From Alphaproteobacteria bacterium (lineage in GTDB: Bacteria; Pseudomonadota; Alphaproteobacteria; UBA6615): a stretch of DNA of 13,413 bases. This document shows, in pieces, positions 1 to 7,082 of this stretch. The DNA lies in contig JAQWSA010000085.1 of the NCBI GenBank assembly GCA_029243445.1, positions 1-13,413 of the forward strand, read 5' to 3'. The translations under genes were made by a program, and so were the position numbers. Under the pieces are notes generated by a model. The model was given only the letters and a program-made list of their open reading frames with translations. It was not told the DNA's origin and ran no database searches. Each line of letters starts with the position of its first letter. The stretch's first letter is position 1.

Positions 1-1
1 T

Positions 2-160
2 TATATTCCTAGAGATGTGGTACACGGCATTCGTTTGCTAAATGAAAAATGTAGGTTTTTTACCTGTAAAAGCCCTGCTGGGAGCGGCGGGTTAAGTGAA
101 GATTATACTGCAGTAGATAATTTAGATATCTTGGTTGAAAAGCTTAATAATCATGCATGA
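2..160 (+). CDS. C-terminal fragment of a cupin-like protein (5' end outside window)
   Basis: An open frame enters from the window edge and ends at TGA 158-160, giving 52 residues. It begins YIPRDVVHGIRLL and continues to a CRFFTCKSPAG segment. In cupin barrels the last strands commonly carry an IPRGVPHGxRN-type turn with the metal-binding His, followed by a strand ending in SPAG, so this tail resembles the end of a small cupin (quercetin-dioxygenase-like) protein. The His of VVHG would be the last metal ligand. The enzymatic role cannot be told from this piece. It precedes the tct genes by 176 bases and is probably a separate transcription unit. The cupin call rests on a short motif only. 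Confidence 0.5.
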   Translation, partial: YIPRDVVHGIRLLNEKCRFFTCKSPAGSGGLSEDYTAVDNLDILVEKLNNHA

Positions 161-264
161 AGGATTCACTAAACATTTCTAAAATATCGATATTTTTTTG
201 AAATTTAATAAAACTGAAAGGAATTAAAAAAATTAACGAAAAAGTAAAAAAAATACTAAATAGC

Positions 265-294
265 TTTACAAGAAGGTTTTTATAGTTTTACGAT
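265..294 (+). promoter_or_regulatory. Candidate sigma-70-type promoter for the tct genes
   Basis: TTTACA (265-270) matches the -35 consensus at five of six bases. TACGAT (289-294) lies 18 bases further on and matches the -10 at four of six. It sits in the AT-rich gap 161-336 upstream of tctC. Such AT-rich DNA throws up near-matches by chance, so this is a weak assignment. Confidence 0.22.
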
Positions 295-336
295 TTTCGA
301 TAAATATAAGTTTAAAAAAATAAAAGGGAGAGAGAT

Positions 337-1257
337 ATGAAAATCAAATCTATTATCCAGGGTGTAATGACCGCCTTATTTGCAGGTGCGATGGCCTTGA
401 CTGCTAATATCGCATTAGCAGATTACCCAGACAAAGATATTACATTTATTGTTCCTTATTCACCAGGTGGTGGTTCTGACCAGATGGCTAGAAGATTACA
501 GCCCGGATTAGAAAAGGCTCTTGGTGTAAATGTGCGTATGGTCTATAAAACTGGTGGTGGTGGAGCTGTTGGCTTCAGTGAATTACATCGCTCAAAGCCT
601 GATGGATATACTATTTCTAACGTAGTTGTGCCGAACGTTATCATCACTTCAAAAGGTGAAGGTATTGGCTATAAGCCTAACGACTTCGCATACATAGGCA
701 TGACTGAAGCTGCTGTCGGTGCATTAATGGTTCCAAATGATAGCCCATTCAAAACTTTAGACCAGTTCGTAGCTGCTGCTAAAGCGAATCCAGGTATGAT
801 AACTGTTGCTGGAGTTGGCAGTACAGGCGCGCACAGATGGGGAGGATTGGCAAAAATTCTTGGTATTAAGACAACTTACGTACCTGTTTCTGGCGGTGTT
901 GGAAAAATGATGCCGATGCTGGCTGGTTCTCACGTTGATGCTGGCATGACTGCTTCCAATCACGCTACAAAGCATAAGTCTATTGTGAGAGCTCTTGTAC
1001 TTGCAGGAAATAATGAGGTTGCCACACTACCTGGTGTCCCTACTGAACCTAAATGGAGTTATGTAACTACATGGGGACTTATGGCACCTCCCGGCACTCC
1101 AGCAAATATCATTAAAAAATTAAATGCTGCATTAAGGGCTGCCGCTTCTGATCCGTCAGTAAGCAATGCATTGGTAAAGGGCGGCTATTCACCAATAATA
1201 CAAACTGTAGATGAAGCAAACGCATTTATGGATGCCCAGATAGAAGCTTTTAAGTAA
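337..1257 (+). CDS. tctC: TctC/Bug family periplasmic substrate-binding protein of a tripartite tricarboxylate transporter
   Basis: This is the extracytoplasmic receptor that captures a carboxylate (citrate-like or another organic acid; ligand not readable here) and hands it to TctA/TctB. Residues 1-28 form a signal peptide (basic MKIK start, hydrophobic core, ALA before Asp29). The mature protein opens with the family hallmark VPYSPGGGSDQMARRL (39-54), whose glycine-rich loop contacts ligand carboxylates, and later has WGLMAPPGTP (246-255), the usual second-lobe loop. A strong Shine-Dalgarno GGGAG at 326-330, six bases before ATG, fixes the start. At 306 residues it ends at QIEAFK, somewhat short of many Bug proteins (about 320), so the last helix may be trimmed. 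A perfect stem-loop follows the stop, which could keep the binding protein at higher level than the membrane genes downstream. Confidence 0.93.
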   Translation: MKIKSIIQGVMTALFAGAMALTANIALADYPDKDITFIVPYSPGGGSDQMARRLQPGLEKALGVNVRMVYKTGGGGAVGFSELHRSKPDGYTISNVVVPNVIITSKGEGIGYKPNDFAYIGMTEAAVGALMVPNDSPFKTLDQFVAAAKANPGMITVAGVGSTGAHRWGGLAKILGIKTTYVPVSGGVGKMMPMLAGSHVDAGMTASNHATKHKSIVRALVLAGNNEVATLPGVPTEPKWSYVTTWGLMAPPGTPANIIKKLNAALRAAASDPSVSNALVKGGYSPIIQTVDEANAFMDAQIEAFK

Positions 1258-1281
1258 CTTTAATCAACAATTTTAAATAGA

Positions 1282-1317
1282 AGATACCCCAGTATTTACG
1301 CTAATACTGGGGTATCT
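1282..1317 (+). terminator. Strong stem-loop after tctC (terminator or 3' mRNA-stabilising hairpin)
   Basis: The arms AGATACCCCAGTATT (1282-1296) and AATACTGGGGTATCT (1303-1317) are perfect reverse complements: a 15-base-pair stem with a 6-base loop (TACGCT), followed by ATTTTATATAAT. It starts 25 bases after the tctC stop. The T-run is short, so partial termination or 3'-end protection of the tctC message is as likely as a full stop, since the membrane genes follow in the same direction. Confidence 0.8.
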
Positions 1318-1335
1318 ATTTTATATAATACAGGG

Positions 1336-1365
1336 ATGTTTAACTGCACCTTTACAGTTAAACAT
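1336..1365 (+). other. Second stem-loop between tctC and tctA
   Basis: ATGTTTAACTG (1336-1346) pairs perfectly with CAGTTAAACAT (1355-1365) across an 8-base loop. It lies 18 bases after the first hairpin and is not followed by a T-run. It could help protect or terminate the upstream transcript, or act as an operator for a promoter in front of tctA. A third, smaller hairpin (CTTCAT 1373-1378 with ATGAAG 1385-1390) follows. Confidence 0.5.
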
Positions 1366-1444
1366 AATTGATCTTCATTTCCAGATGAAGGCTTTATAAG
1401 TAGTAAAGTAATAAAGAAGATACTATTTCTGGGGAACAAGGCTG

Positions 1445-2938
1445 ATGATTGAAGCATTTTTTCTAGCTATAAGCCCGTCTTATTTAATGTATATGACCAT
1501 TGGAGTTCTCCTTGTATTGGTTGTTGGCACATTACCAGGCCTTACAGCAACTATGGGGACAGCACTACTGGTTCCTTTTACATTTGCGCTTCCTACGGGC
1601 GAGGGTATCGCGATGCTTGGCGGTCTATATGTTTGTGCTATGTTTTCCGATGCTATCCCAGCATGTCTTGTAAATACGCCAGGAACACCTGCCGCAATGG
1701 CTACAGCTTTTGACGGACACCCCATGGTTAAACAAGGTAGAGGTCAGGAAGCAATTGTTGCTTCTTGTTTTAGCTCGGCTCTTGGCACTATGTTTGGTGC
1801 GGCTTGCTATCTGCTTCTTGCTTGGCCAATGATATCCATTGCTCTAAAATTTGGACCACCTGAATTTTTCTGGCTTGGTGTTTTTGCACTTACAATTATT
1901 GGAAGTCTTGCTGGCAATTCTATTCTTAAAGGATTAGCCGGTGGTGCAATTGGATTATTAATCAGCTGTGTTGGTATTAGTCATGCAGCAGAATTAAATA
2001 GATTTACACTTAACATCCCTGAATTAAGAGGGGGAGTTTCTCTGGTTGCGGCCCTAATAGGTGTTTTTGCCTTCCCTCAGGTTCTATCCATGATTCTCGA
2101 TCTTCGCAAACAAGAATATGTAGCAGAATATAAACCAGAAAAAGGCGTTGTACTTAAAACAATCGTAAAAGTGCTATCAACTCCTATTCATTTTCTAAGA
2201 TCGGCTTCAATAGGCAGTTTTATTGGAATTTTACCTGGTGCGGGAAGTCCTATAGCGGCTATTGTTTCTTACAATGAGGCGATTCGATGGAGTAAGGACA
2301 AGAGTCAATACGGCAAAGGCGATATAAGAGGCGTAACTGCCTCAGAAATAGCTAATAATGCAGCTGCGCCTGCTGCTATGATACCACTTGTCACCCTTGT
2401 TGTACCTGGCTCGTCCCCAGCAGCGGTTATCGCCGGGGCATTGATGCTAAGAGGCCTAAACCCTGGCCCGGAGCTATTCGCAACTGATGGCACCTTAGTT
2501 TATTCTTTTGGCTGGTCTCTATTTATAGCTGGCATTGTTGTGTTTTTAATTGGCATGCTTGCAACACCGCTTCTGGTAAAAATTATAAAAATTCCGCTTC
2601 GTCTGCTTGCTCCACTTATTATGTTTCTTGCCATTATTGGCTCTTATGCAATTCGTAATAACATATTCGACGTTTACTTAATGCTTACAATAGGAATATT
2701 TGTATTTTTAGCTCGAAGACTGGGATTTCATCCTGGACCCATCGGCTTAGGGTTTATTCTAGGACCTATTATTGAGCCATCTTTAGTTCAAGCATTATAC
2801 ATTTCAGATGCGAGAGGCGTTGGGACAATTTTCTTTAGCGGAACGATAAATATTATACTTATAAGCCTATCTATATTCTCAGTAAGTGCAGTAGCTATTT
2901 CACGTATGCGTTCACGAAAGAAAGAACTTAAAACATAA
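1445..2938 (+). CDS. tctA: TctA family large membrane subunit of a tripartite tricarboxylate transporter
   Basis: This is the large inner-membrane permease that carries the carboxylate released by TctC, driven by an ion gradient in characterised family members. Its 497 residues match the usual length of about 500. The two related halves each show the family signature: GTLPGLTATMG at 28-38 with NTPGTPAA at 77-84, and GILPGAGSPIAA at 261-272 with SEIANNAA at 300-307 and PGSSPAA at 321-327. Hydrophobic helices fill most of the rest. GGGGAA (1431-1436) lies eight bases before the ATG. It follows tctC by 187 bases holding three hairpins, and tctB begins 46 bases after its stop (with the start preferred here). 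In many TTT operons tctB lies between tctC and tctA; here tctA comes second. Confidence 0.95.
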   Translation: MIEAFFLAISPSYLMYMTIGVLLVLVVGTLPGLTATMGTALLVPFTFALPTGEGIAMLGGLYVCAMFSDAIPACLVNTPGTPAAMATAFDGHPMVKQGRGQEAIVASCFSSALGTMFGAACYLLLAWPMISIALKFGPPEFFWLGVFALTIIGSLAGNSILKGLAGGAIGLLISCVGISHAAELNRFTLNIPELRGGVSLVAALIGVFAFPQVLSMILDLRKQEYVAEYKPEKGVVLKTIVKVLSTPIHFLRSASIGSFIGILPGAGSPIAAIVSYNEAIRWSKDKSQYGKGDIRGVTASEIANNAAAPAAMIPLVTLVVPGSSPAAVIAGALMLRGLNPGPELFATDGTLVYSFGWSLFIAGIVVFLIGMLATPLLVKIIKIPLRLLAPLIMFLAIIGSYAIRNNIFDVYLMLTIGIFVFLARRLGFHPGPIGLGFILGPIIEPSLVQALYISDARGVGTIFFSGTINIILISLSIFSVSAVAISRMRSRKKELKT

Positions 2939-2974
2939 AAAATTGTATGAACAAGTAATTTTAATTCCTAATAA

Positions 2975-2979
2975 AGAGA
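2975..2979 (+). promoter_or_regulatory. Ribosome binding site deciding the tctB start
   Basis: AGAGA at 2975-2979 lies five bases before ATG 2985. The longest frame would begin with TTG at 2943, just four bases after the tctA stop and with no comparable site, so the ATG is preferred. Confidence 0.45.
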
Positions 2980-2984
2980 ATGCT

Positions 2985-3467
2985 ATGACAAAATTTTTAA
3001 ATATGTTTCGAGATAGCGACTTTGTAACTGGATTACTATTATTTGCTATTGCCACAATAAGCTATTCGGGAACCGGAGATAACATGAAAGACTGGATATT
3101 CCCTTTAATGGCATCATATACTCTTTTTTTTATATCTATAGCTTTCCTGCTTAAATCTGTATTTAAGGTTTTGAACGGTAAATTAATCGTAGATTTAACA
3201 TTGACCCGAGAACAATTACCTTCAGCAATCAATGTTGGATTTTTTTGTTTCTTTGTTCTTTGTTATCTTTTTGTTTTATTTGCTGTTGGTTTTTGGATTG
3301 CAAGTCCTTTATTGCTGTGGGTCAGCATCGCTTATTTTAATCCTGATAAATCGGCTCGTTCATTTTTCAAGTCTTTGTTAATTTCTTTGATAGCATGTGG
3401 AGTAGCATATGTCGTTTTTACGCATATATTTTACGTGCCGTTTCCTCAGTCTCGCCTTTTTGGATAA
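2985..3467 (+). CDS. tctB: TctB family small membrane subunit of a tripartite tricarboxylate transporter
   Basis: This is the small, poorly conserved membrane partner of TctA. With the ATG at 2985 it has 160 residues, typical for TctB. Hydrophobic segments lie at about 13-28, 41-60, 82-102, 104-118 and 129-150, and it ends FYVPFPQSRLFG, matching the common TctB ending in which a last helix runs into a VPLP-like turn. TTG at 2943 in the same frame would add 14 residues (MYEQVILIPNKENA) but lacks a good ribosome site. The family call rests on size, topology, the C-terminal motif and position after tctA, since TctB sequences diverge strongly. No convincing terminator is visible after its stop; the efflux genes begin 158 bases later. 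Confidence 0.85.
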   Translation: MTKFLNMFRDSDFVTGLLLFAIATISYSGTGDNMKDWIFPLMASYTLFFISIAFLLKSVFKVLNGKLIVDLTLTREQLPSAINVGFFCFFVLCYLFVLFAVGFWIASPLLLWVSIAYFNPDKSARSFFKSLLISLIACGVAYVVFTHIFYVPFPQSRLFG

Positions 3468-3509
3468 AGGTTCCTTAAGCATGATTACTGTCTAAAACAC
3501 AATCCAGCT

Positions 3510-3524
3510 ATGCGTATTACGCAT
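3510..3524. promoter_or_regulatory. Palindrome upstream of the efflux genes (possible operator)
   Basis: ATGCGT-ATT-ACGCAT is a perfect 6-base inverted repeat with a 3-base centre, about 100 bases before the emrA start. Its CG-containing arms stand out in the AT-rich gap 3468-3625. Efflux pairs of this kind are often controlled by TetR or MarR repressors binding such palindromes, but no regulator gene lies in the window, so a role is inferred. No T-run follows, which argues against a terminator. Confidence 0.3.
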
Positions 3525-3625
3525 GAATAGATAGTAAAAATATTTATTAAACCATATATAGTGAGTAAATAACAAAATTTGCTGCTGGACTTTATCTAGC
3601 CGATCAATGGACACTCAATTAAATA

Positions 3626-4783
3626 ATGCCTGATGATAGCCGCCCAAATACGCCAGTTAGCGACGACACACTAACTAGCGACAATAGTATCAAAAAAAGA
3701 AATTTTCGACAGTTTCTTCGCAATATTTCTATTTTATCTCTAGTTTTAGTACTCTTGTACATGACAGGTGACTGGGCTTTCAATCAGTGGAGTAAAATAA
3801 CTGAAACCGATGCACGTATTGCAACAGATCAAATTTCAGTCAGCAGTCGGAGTGATGGCTGGGTAACAAAATTACCAGTAAACGAAGGTCAAAAAATTAA
3901 ATCTGGTGATTTACTTTTAACCATTGATTCGCGTGATGACACACTTAAACTTGATGAACTTAATGCACAACTAAGCGCCATAGACTCTCAGAGATCATTA
4001 ATATTAACCAAAACTAAAATGGTTGATGCACAGACACAGAGTAGAATGGAAGCGGCAAGGTCGCGCGTTAGAGCAGCCTATGCTGTCGTTAAAGCAAGCA
4101 AAGAGCAAAATGTTTTAGCAAACAATAATTATAAAAGATTCGAAGCTCTTTCAGGAACAAATATTGTATCGCAACAACGCCTTGACCAAATAAGAGCAGA
4201 ACTTAGTCGCTCTGATGAACGACATCAAATAGCAATGGCTAATCTGTTAGCTGCCAAAGCTGATGCGAGCGAAGCTAAAGCTGATAGACAAGAAATTTTA
4301 ATCAATAAAAACCTGCTAAATAATTTAAAGTACGAAAAACAACAGATTATATCTCTACGTGAACGACAAATCCTAAATATCAAAGATAAAACTATACGCA
4401 GTCCATTGAACGGTGTTGTATCCCGTACTTTCATTGATAAAGGTGAATATGTTCACCCAGGACAGAGGCTTATTCTGATACACAATCCTAATAATATTTG
4501 GGTAGAAGCAAACATAAAGGAAACTGAGCTACGCCATATAAAAATCGGAATGACAGCTAATTTAAAAATTGACGCTTACCCTGATAGAAGTTTTACGGGA
4601 AAAGTAGAACGAATAGGACAGGCCGCTACAGGAGAATTTGCTCTACTACCAAACCCAAACCCTAGCGGAAATTTTACGAAAGTTACACAACGCTTACCAA
4701 TTCGCATTAGTGTAAAACAAGAAGATTATATGTTAAGACCTGGCATGCTGGTGGTAATAGAAATTGACATTCCAGGGCGCTAA
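3626..4783 (+). CDS. emrA: EmrA/HlyD-type membrane fusion (periplasmic adaptor) protein
   Basis: This adaptor links the inner-membrane exporter encoded next to an outer-membrane channel. After a hydrophilic 30-residue cytoplasmic N-terminus there is one membrane helix (about 33-48), then TDARI and the first half of a biotinyl-lipoyl domain (68-101, with VNEGQKIKSGDLLLTID), a long alpha-helical hairpin (about 105-250, rich in Ala, Glu, Arg and Gln), the second half of the lipoyl domain (IRSPLNGVV at 257-265 through GEYVHPGQRLILI) and a beta-barrel. The PNPNPSGNFTKVTQRLPIRI stretch (342-361) is typical of EmrA-like proteins. The length of 385 fits. An in-frame TAA at 3620-3622 rules out an earlier start; no clear Shine-Dalgarno precedes the ATG. 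Its last 20 bases overlap the next gene. The outer-membrane TolC partner is not in the window. Confidence 0.92.
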   Translation: MPDDSRPNTPVSDDTLTSDNSIKKRNFRQFLRNISILSLVLVLLYMTGDWAFNQWSKITETDARIATDQISVSSRSDGWVTKLPVNEGQKIKSGDLLLTIDSRDDTLKLDELNAQLSAIDSQRSLILTKTKMVDAQTQSRMEAARSRVRAAYAVVKASKEQNVLANNNYKRFEALSGTNIVSQQRLDQIRAELSRSDERHQIAMANLLAAKADASEAKADRQEILINKNLLNNLKYEKQQIISLRERQILNIKDKTIRSPLNGVVSRTFIDKGEYVHPGQRLILIHNPNNIWVEANIKETELRHIKIGMTANLKIDAYPDRSFTGKVERIGQAATGEFALLPNPNPSGNFTKVTQRLPIRISVKQEDYMLRPGMLVVIEIDIPGR

Positions 4784-6311
4784 AGAAGAAAGTCTTAGTC
4801 CAACGCATGGCCTCTTAATAGTTGTTATGTCGTTAATGTCCAGTATGGCGCTCGCACTATCTGGAACAATCATAAATGTTGCTGTACCTGATATTATGGG
4901 TGCATTTGGAGTTGGACAAGATCTTGCCCAATGGATGGCAACAGCATTTTTTGCTGCAATGACTGTAGGCCTACTGGTTAGTAGCTGGGCAATTAGCGCC
5001 TTTGGCCAAAAACAAGTTTTTGTTGGAATGATGGTTTTTTTCTTTTTTGGTTCGATTGTTGGGGGTACGGCACAAGAATTCAACGTAATTATATTCGCTC
5101 GAGCAATACAAGGATTTGCTGCCGGTATAATCTTACCTCTTACACAATTAGCTATGTATAGAGTGTTCGGTCCAAATAGAAGAGGAACAGCTAATGGTCT
5201 GTTTGGTATTAGTTTTGTGCTAGGCCCAGGAATTGGTCCTTGGGTTGGTGGCATGGCAATAGATGCATTCAACTGGCGCTTTGTTTTTTACGTAGCTTTG
5301 CCTATAGCAGTTATTACGGCTATTTTAGGAAGTTTTATACTGCCAAGACGCGATGGCTCAGGACCTTTGCCTCGTTTCGATCTTATAGGTTTTACTCTAC
5401 TTTCAATCACTCTAATTTCTTCTTTAAGCGGTCTATCAAATGGACAGAGATTAGGATGGTCTTCTGATACAGTAGTTATACTCTTAGCATTAGGATTGTT
5501 TACCGCCGTTAGCTTCGTGGTTTGGGAGTGGTATTGCGAAGAACGGCTTTTAGATGTTCGGCGGTTTAAATCACGTCAATTTTTTGCCGCCAATATATTA
5601 TCTTTTTTATTTGGGGTAGGGCTTTTTGGATCTCTCTATTTAGCGCCAATATACGTGCAATTGGTGCAGAGTTATACTCCCACTCGTGCTGGTTTAGTTT
5701 TAGTGCCAGCAGGATTAATACTTGGTATAGCTATGCCTCTAATGGGTCGTATTGGAGATAGAGTACCTGCATATATCCCCATTATATTAGGTTCTGCAGG
5801 GTTTGCATGGTCTAACTACGCACTAGGAAACGTGGATGCAAATACAGCCTTTTGGACATTTGCAATCATAATTATGATTGGTCGCGCCACACATTCAGCA
5901 ACTTTTCCACCGCTAATGGCAGCAGGATTAAGTGGTATACCCCCGAGGGAAATTCCATCTGCAAACGGCACAATTAACTTCACCCGACAGCTAGGAGGTG
6001 CTTTCGGAATTAATTTATTAGCTATATTTCTGGAACAACGAATTGCTTTTTTCAGTGATGCTCTAGCAGCATCACAGTTGGCAACTAATTCTGTGACGAC
6101 TGAATTTCTTTATAAAACCCAGAAACTTCTAGCACAAAGCGAATTACCTGAGGCAATTCAACAACATACATCAATATTATATCTAGGGAAAATTATCTCT
6201 GCTCAAGCAAATATGTTCGCTTTTCGAGAAACTTTTATACTCTTCGGAATAGTCTCTCTATCAGGTGTGATTTTTGCACTCTTATTGATTCCGTCAAAAA
6301 ATAATAATTAA
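4764..6311 (+). CDS. emrB: DHA2 family (EmrB/QacA-type) major facilitator drug efflux protein
   Basis: A 515-residue multi-helix transporter of the 14-helix DHA2 group, expected to expel hydrophobic or amphipathic compounds through EmrA. Visible signatures are FARAIQGFAAGIILP (111-125, motif B with Arg113), GISFVLGPGIGPWVGG (148-163, antiporter motif C), FNWRFVFYVALP (169-180) and TPTRAGLVLVPAG (305-317). In helix 1 the family's ALDxTIVNVALP reads ALSGTIINVAVP (31-42), with Ser where many relatives have Asp. The start is TTG 4764 inside the end of emrA, with GGTGG (4750-4754) upstream; the next in-frame ATG (4827) would cut into helix 1. The 20-base overlap suggests translational coupling. 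A weak 6-bp hairpin (6328-6349) follows the stop, but no clear terminator. Confidence 0.93.
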   Translation: MTFQGAKEESLSPTHGLLIVVMSLMSSMALALSGTIINVAVPDIMGAFGVGQDLAQWMATAFFAAMTVGLLVSSWAISAFGQKQVFVGMMVFFFFGSIVGGTAQEFNVIIFARAIQGFAAGIILPLTQLAMYRVFGPNRRGTANGLFGISFVLGPGIGPWVGGMAIDAFNWRFVFYVALPIAVITAILGSFILPRRDGSGPLPRFDLIGFTLLSITLISSLSGLSNGQRLGWSSDTVVILLALGLFTAVSFVVWEWYCEERLLDVRRFKSRQFFAANILSFLFGVGLFGSLYLAPIYVQLVQSYTPTRAGLVLVPAGLILGIAMPLMGRIGDRVPAYIPIILGSAGFAWSNYALGNVDANTAFWTFAIIIMIGRATHSATFPPLMAAGLSGIPPREIPSANGTINFTRQLGGAFGINLLAIFLEQRIAFFSDALAASQLATNSVTTEFLYKTQKLLAQSELPEAIQQHTSILYLGKIISAQANMFAFRETFILFGIVSLSGVIFALLLIPSKNNN

Positions 6312-6497
6312 TAAATAACTAATTACTATCCTATTAAAAGCACTAGGATTTCTAGTTTATGAGTAATTTTATCGTGGTAATAAAAAAACTATTTTCAAGT
6401 AAATCCTATCAATAATATTTCTTTAGCATGCGACTTTATGCTTCAGGTGATCACTATTTATTTTGTATTTATATATTAATTAAAAATATCATAAAGT

Positions 6498-6502
6498 GGG
6501 AG
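6498..6502 (+). promoter_or_regulatory. Ribosome binding site deciding the NTF2-like gene start
   Basis: GGGAG at 6498-6502 is six bases before ATG 6509. An upstream in-frame ATG at 6428 would add 27 residues (MRLYASGDHY...) with no ribosome site and no resemblance to the domain, so 6509 is preferred. Confidence 0.65.
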
Positions 6503-6508
6503 CTAGAC

Positions 6509-6904
6509 ATGAAACCTCTAATCGGTGGTTCACAAGAAATTTTAAATTTATGGGTCAATTACTTTAATGATAATAATGCCCTAGGTATAATGGACCTTTA
6601 CGATGAGAACGCGTCTTTAATACCGACGTTTTCGCCCACTTTTGCTAAAAATTATAAGGAAATTAAGGGTTATTTCGATAAATTATTTTTAAAACAATCA
6701 ATTAATGTGAAGTTAGAAGAAGATAGCATTGATAAATTTGATGCATCAAATTGCCATATTATCTTTGGTAATTATACATTTTCTCATAAGATGGATGACA
6801 ATTTACTAACTTTTCCATGTCGATATACATTTATCTTAGATCTTGAACGCTCAAGACCCATATTACATCATCACTCTTCTCAGACACCCGGATATACAAG
6901 CTAA
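6509..6904 (+). CDS. Small NTF2-like / SnoaL-type protein (CaMKII association-domain-like)
   Basis: The 131-residue product fits a single cone-shaped NTF2-like domain. It has an N-terminal helix (EILNLWVNYFNDNNA), then the recurring LYDENASLIPTFSPT (30-44), a YF helix (KGYFDKLF), and the closing strands CRYTFIL (104-110) and HHHSSQTP (120-127). The RYTF...HHSSxxP ending is seen in bacterial proteins related to the association domain of calcium/calmodulin-dependent kinase II and in SgcJ/EcaC-like proteins. These are secreted or cytoplasmic dimers of mostly unknown role, and no catalytic activity can be claimed. No signal peptide is visible with this start. It lies 197 bases after the emrB stop on the same strand, with weak hairpins between, so co-transcription with the efflux pair is possible but not shown. 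Confidence 0.72.
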   Translation: MKPLIGGSQEILNLWVNYFNDNNALGIMDLYDENASLIPTFSPTFAKNYKEIKGYFDKLFLKQSINVKLEEDSIDKFDASNCHIIFGNYTFSHKMDDNLLTFPCRYTFILDLERSRPILHHHSSQTPGYTS

Positions 6905-7055
6905 TTTAGTAATATATTTTTAAGTTAATAGATTATTTTTATTCTACAATGTGCACCTTTTAAAAGCCTTAGGCTTAAGTTTCACGATATATCTAGCCTA
7001 CTATTTATAAAGCTTTAGATATTTAAAAAGAAAAGTGGCTTAATAAATATGAACG

Positions 7056-7080
7056 AATTAACTAAATCATTTAGTTAATT
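7056..7080 (-). terminator. AT-rich hairpin directly after gshA
   Basis: AATTAACTAAA (7056-7066) and TTTAGTTAATT (7070-7080) are perfect reverse complements with a TCA loop: an 11-base-pair stem two bases beyond the gshA stop. The stem has little G/C and is not followed on the minus strand by a long T-run. It may act in both directions, since it also lies in the convergent gap after the NTF2-like gene. A second short palindrome, AAGCC-TTA-GGCTT (6964-6976), lies in the same gap. Confidence 0.45.
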
Positions 7081-7082
7081 TA

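Noticed and set aside
3607..3633. Short upstream reading frame (ATG, 8 codons, MDTQLNNA) overlapping the emrA start, a possible leader peptide
   Set aside because: No ribosome binding site precedes it and the peptide shows no regulatory pattern; short frames like this are common by chance.
6328..6349. Hairpin ATCCTA/TAGGAT after emrB as a terminator
   Set aside because: The stem is only six base pairs with a 10-base loop and no T-run; too weak to annotate.
6428..6508. 27-residue N-terminal extension of the NTF2-like protein
   Set aside because: A clear GGGAG site precedes ATG 6509 and the extension has no ribosome site and no family similarity.
6905..7082. Nested palindromes in the convergent gap (for example TAGGCT 6970-6975 with AGCCTA 6995-7000) as a structured RNA
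   Set aside because: Several overlapping short repeats occur, but the pairing alternatives conflict, stems are 5-7 bases, and AT-rich DNA makes such matches frequent.
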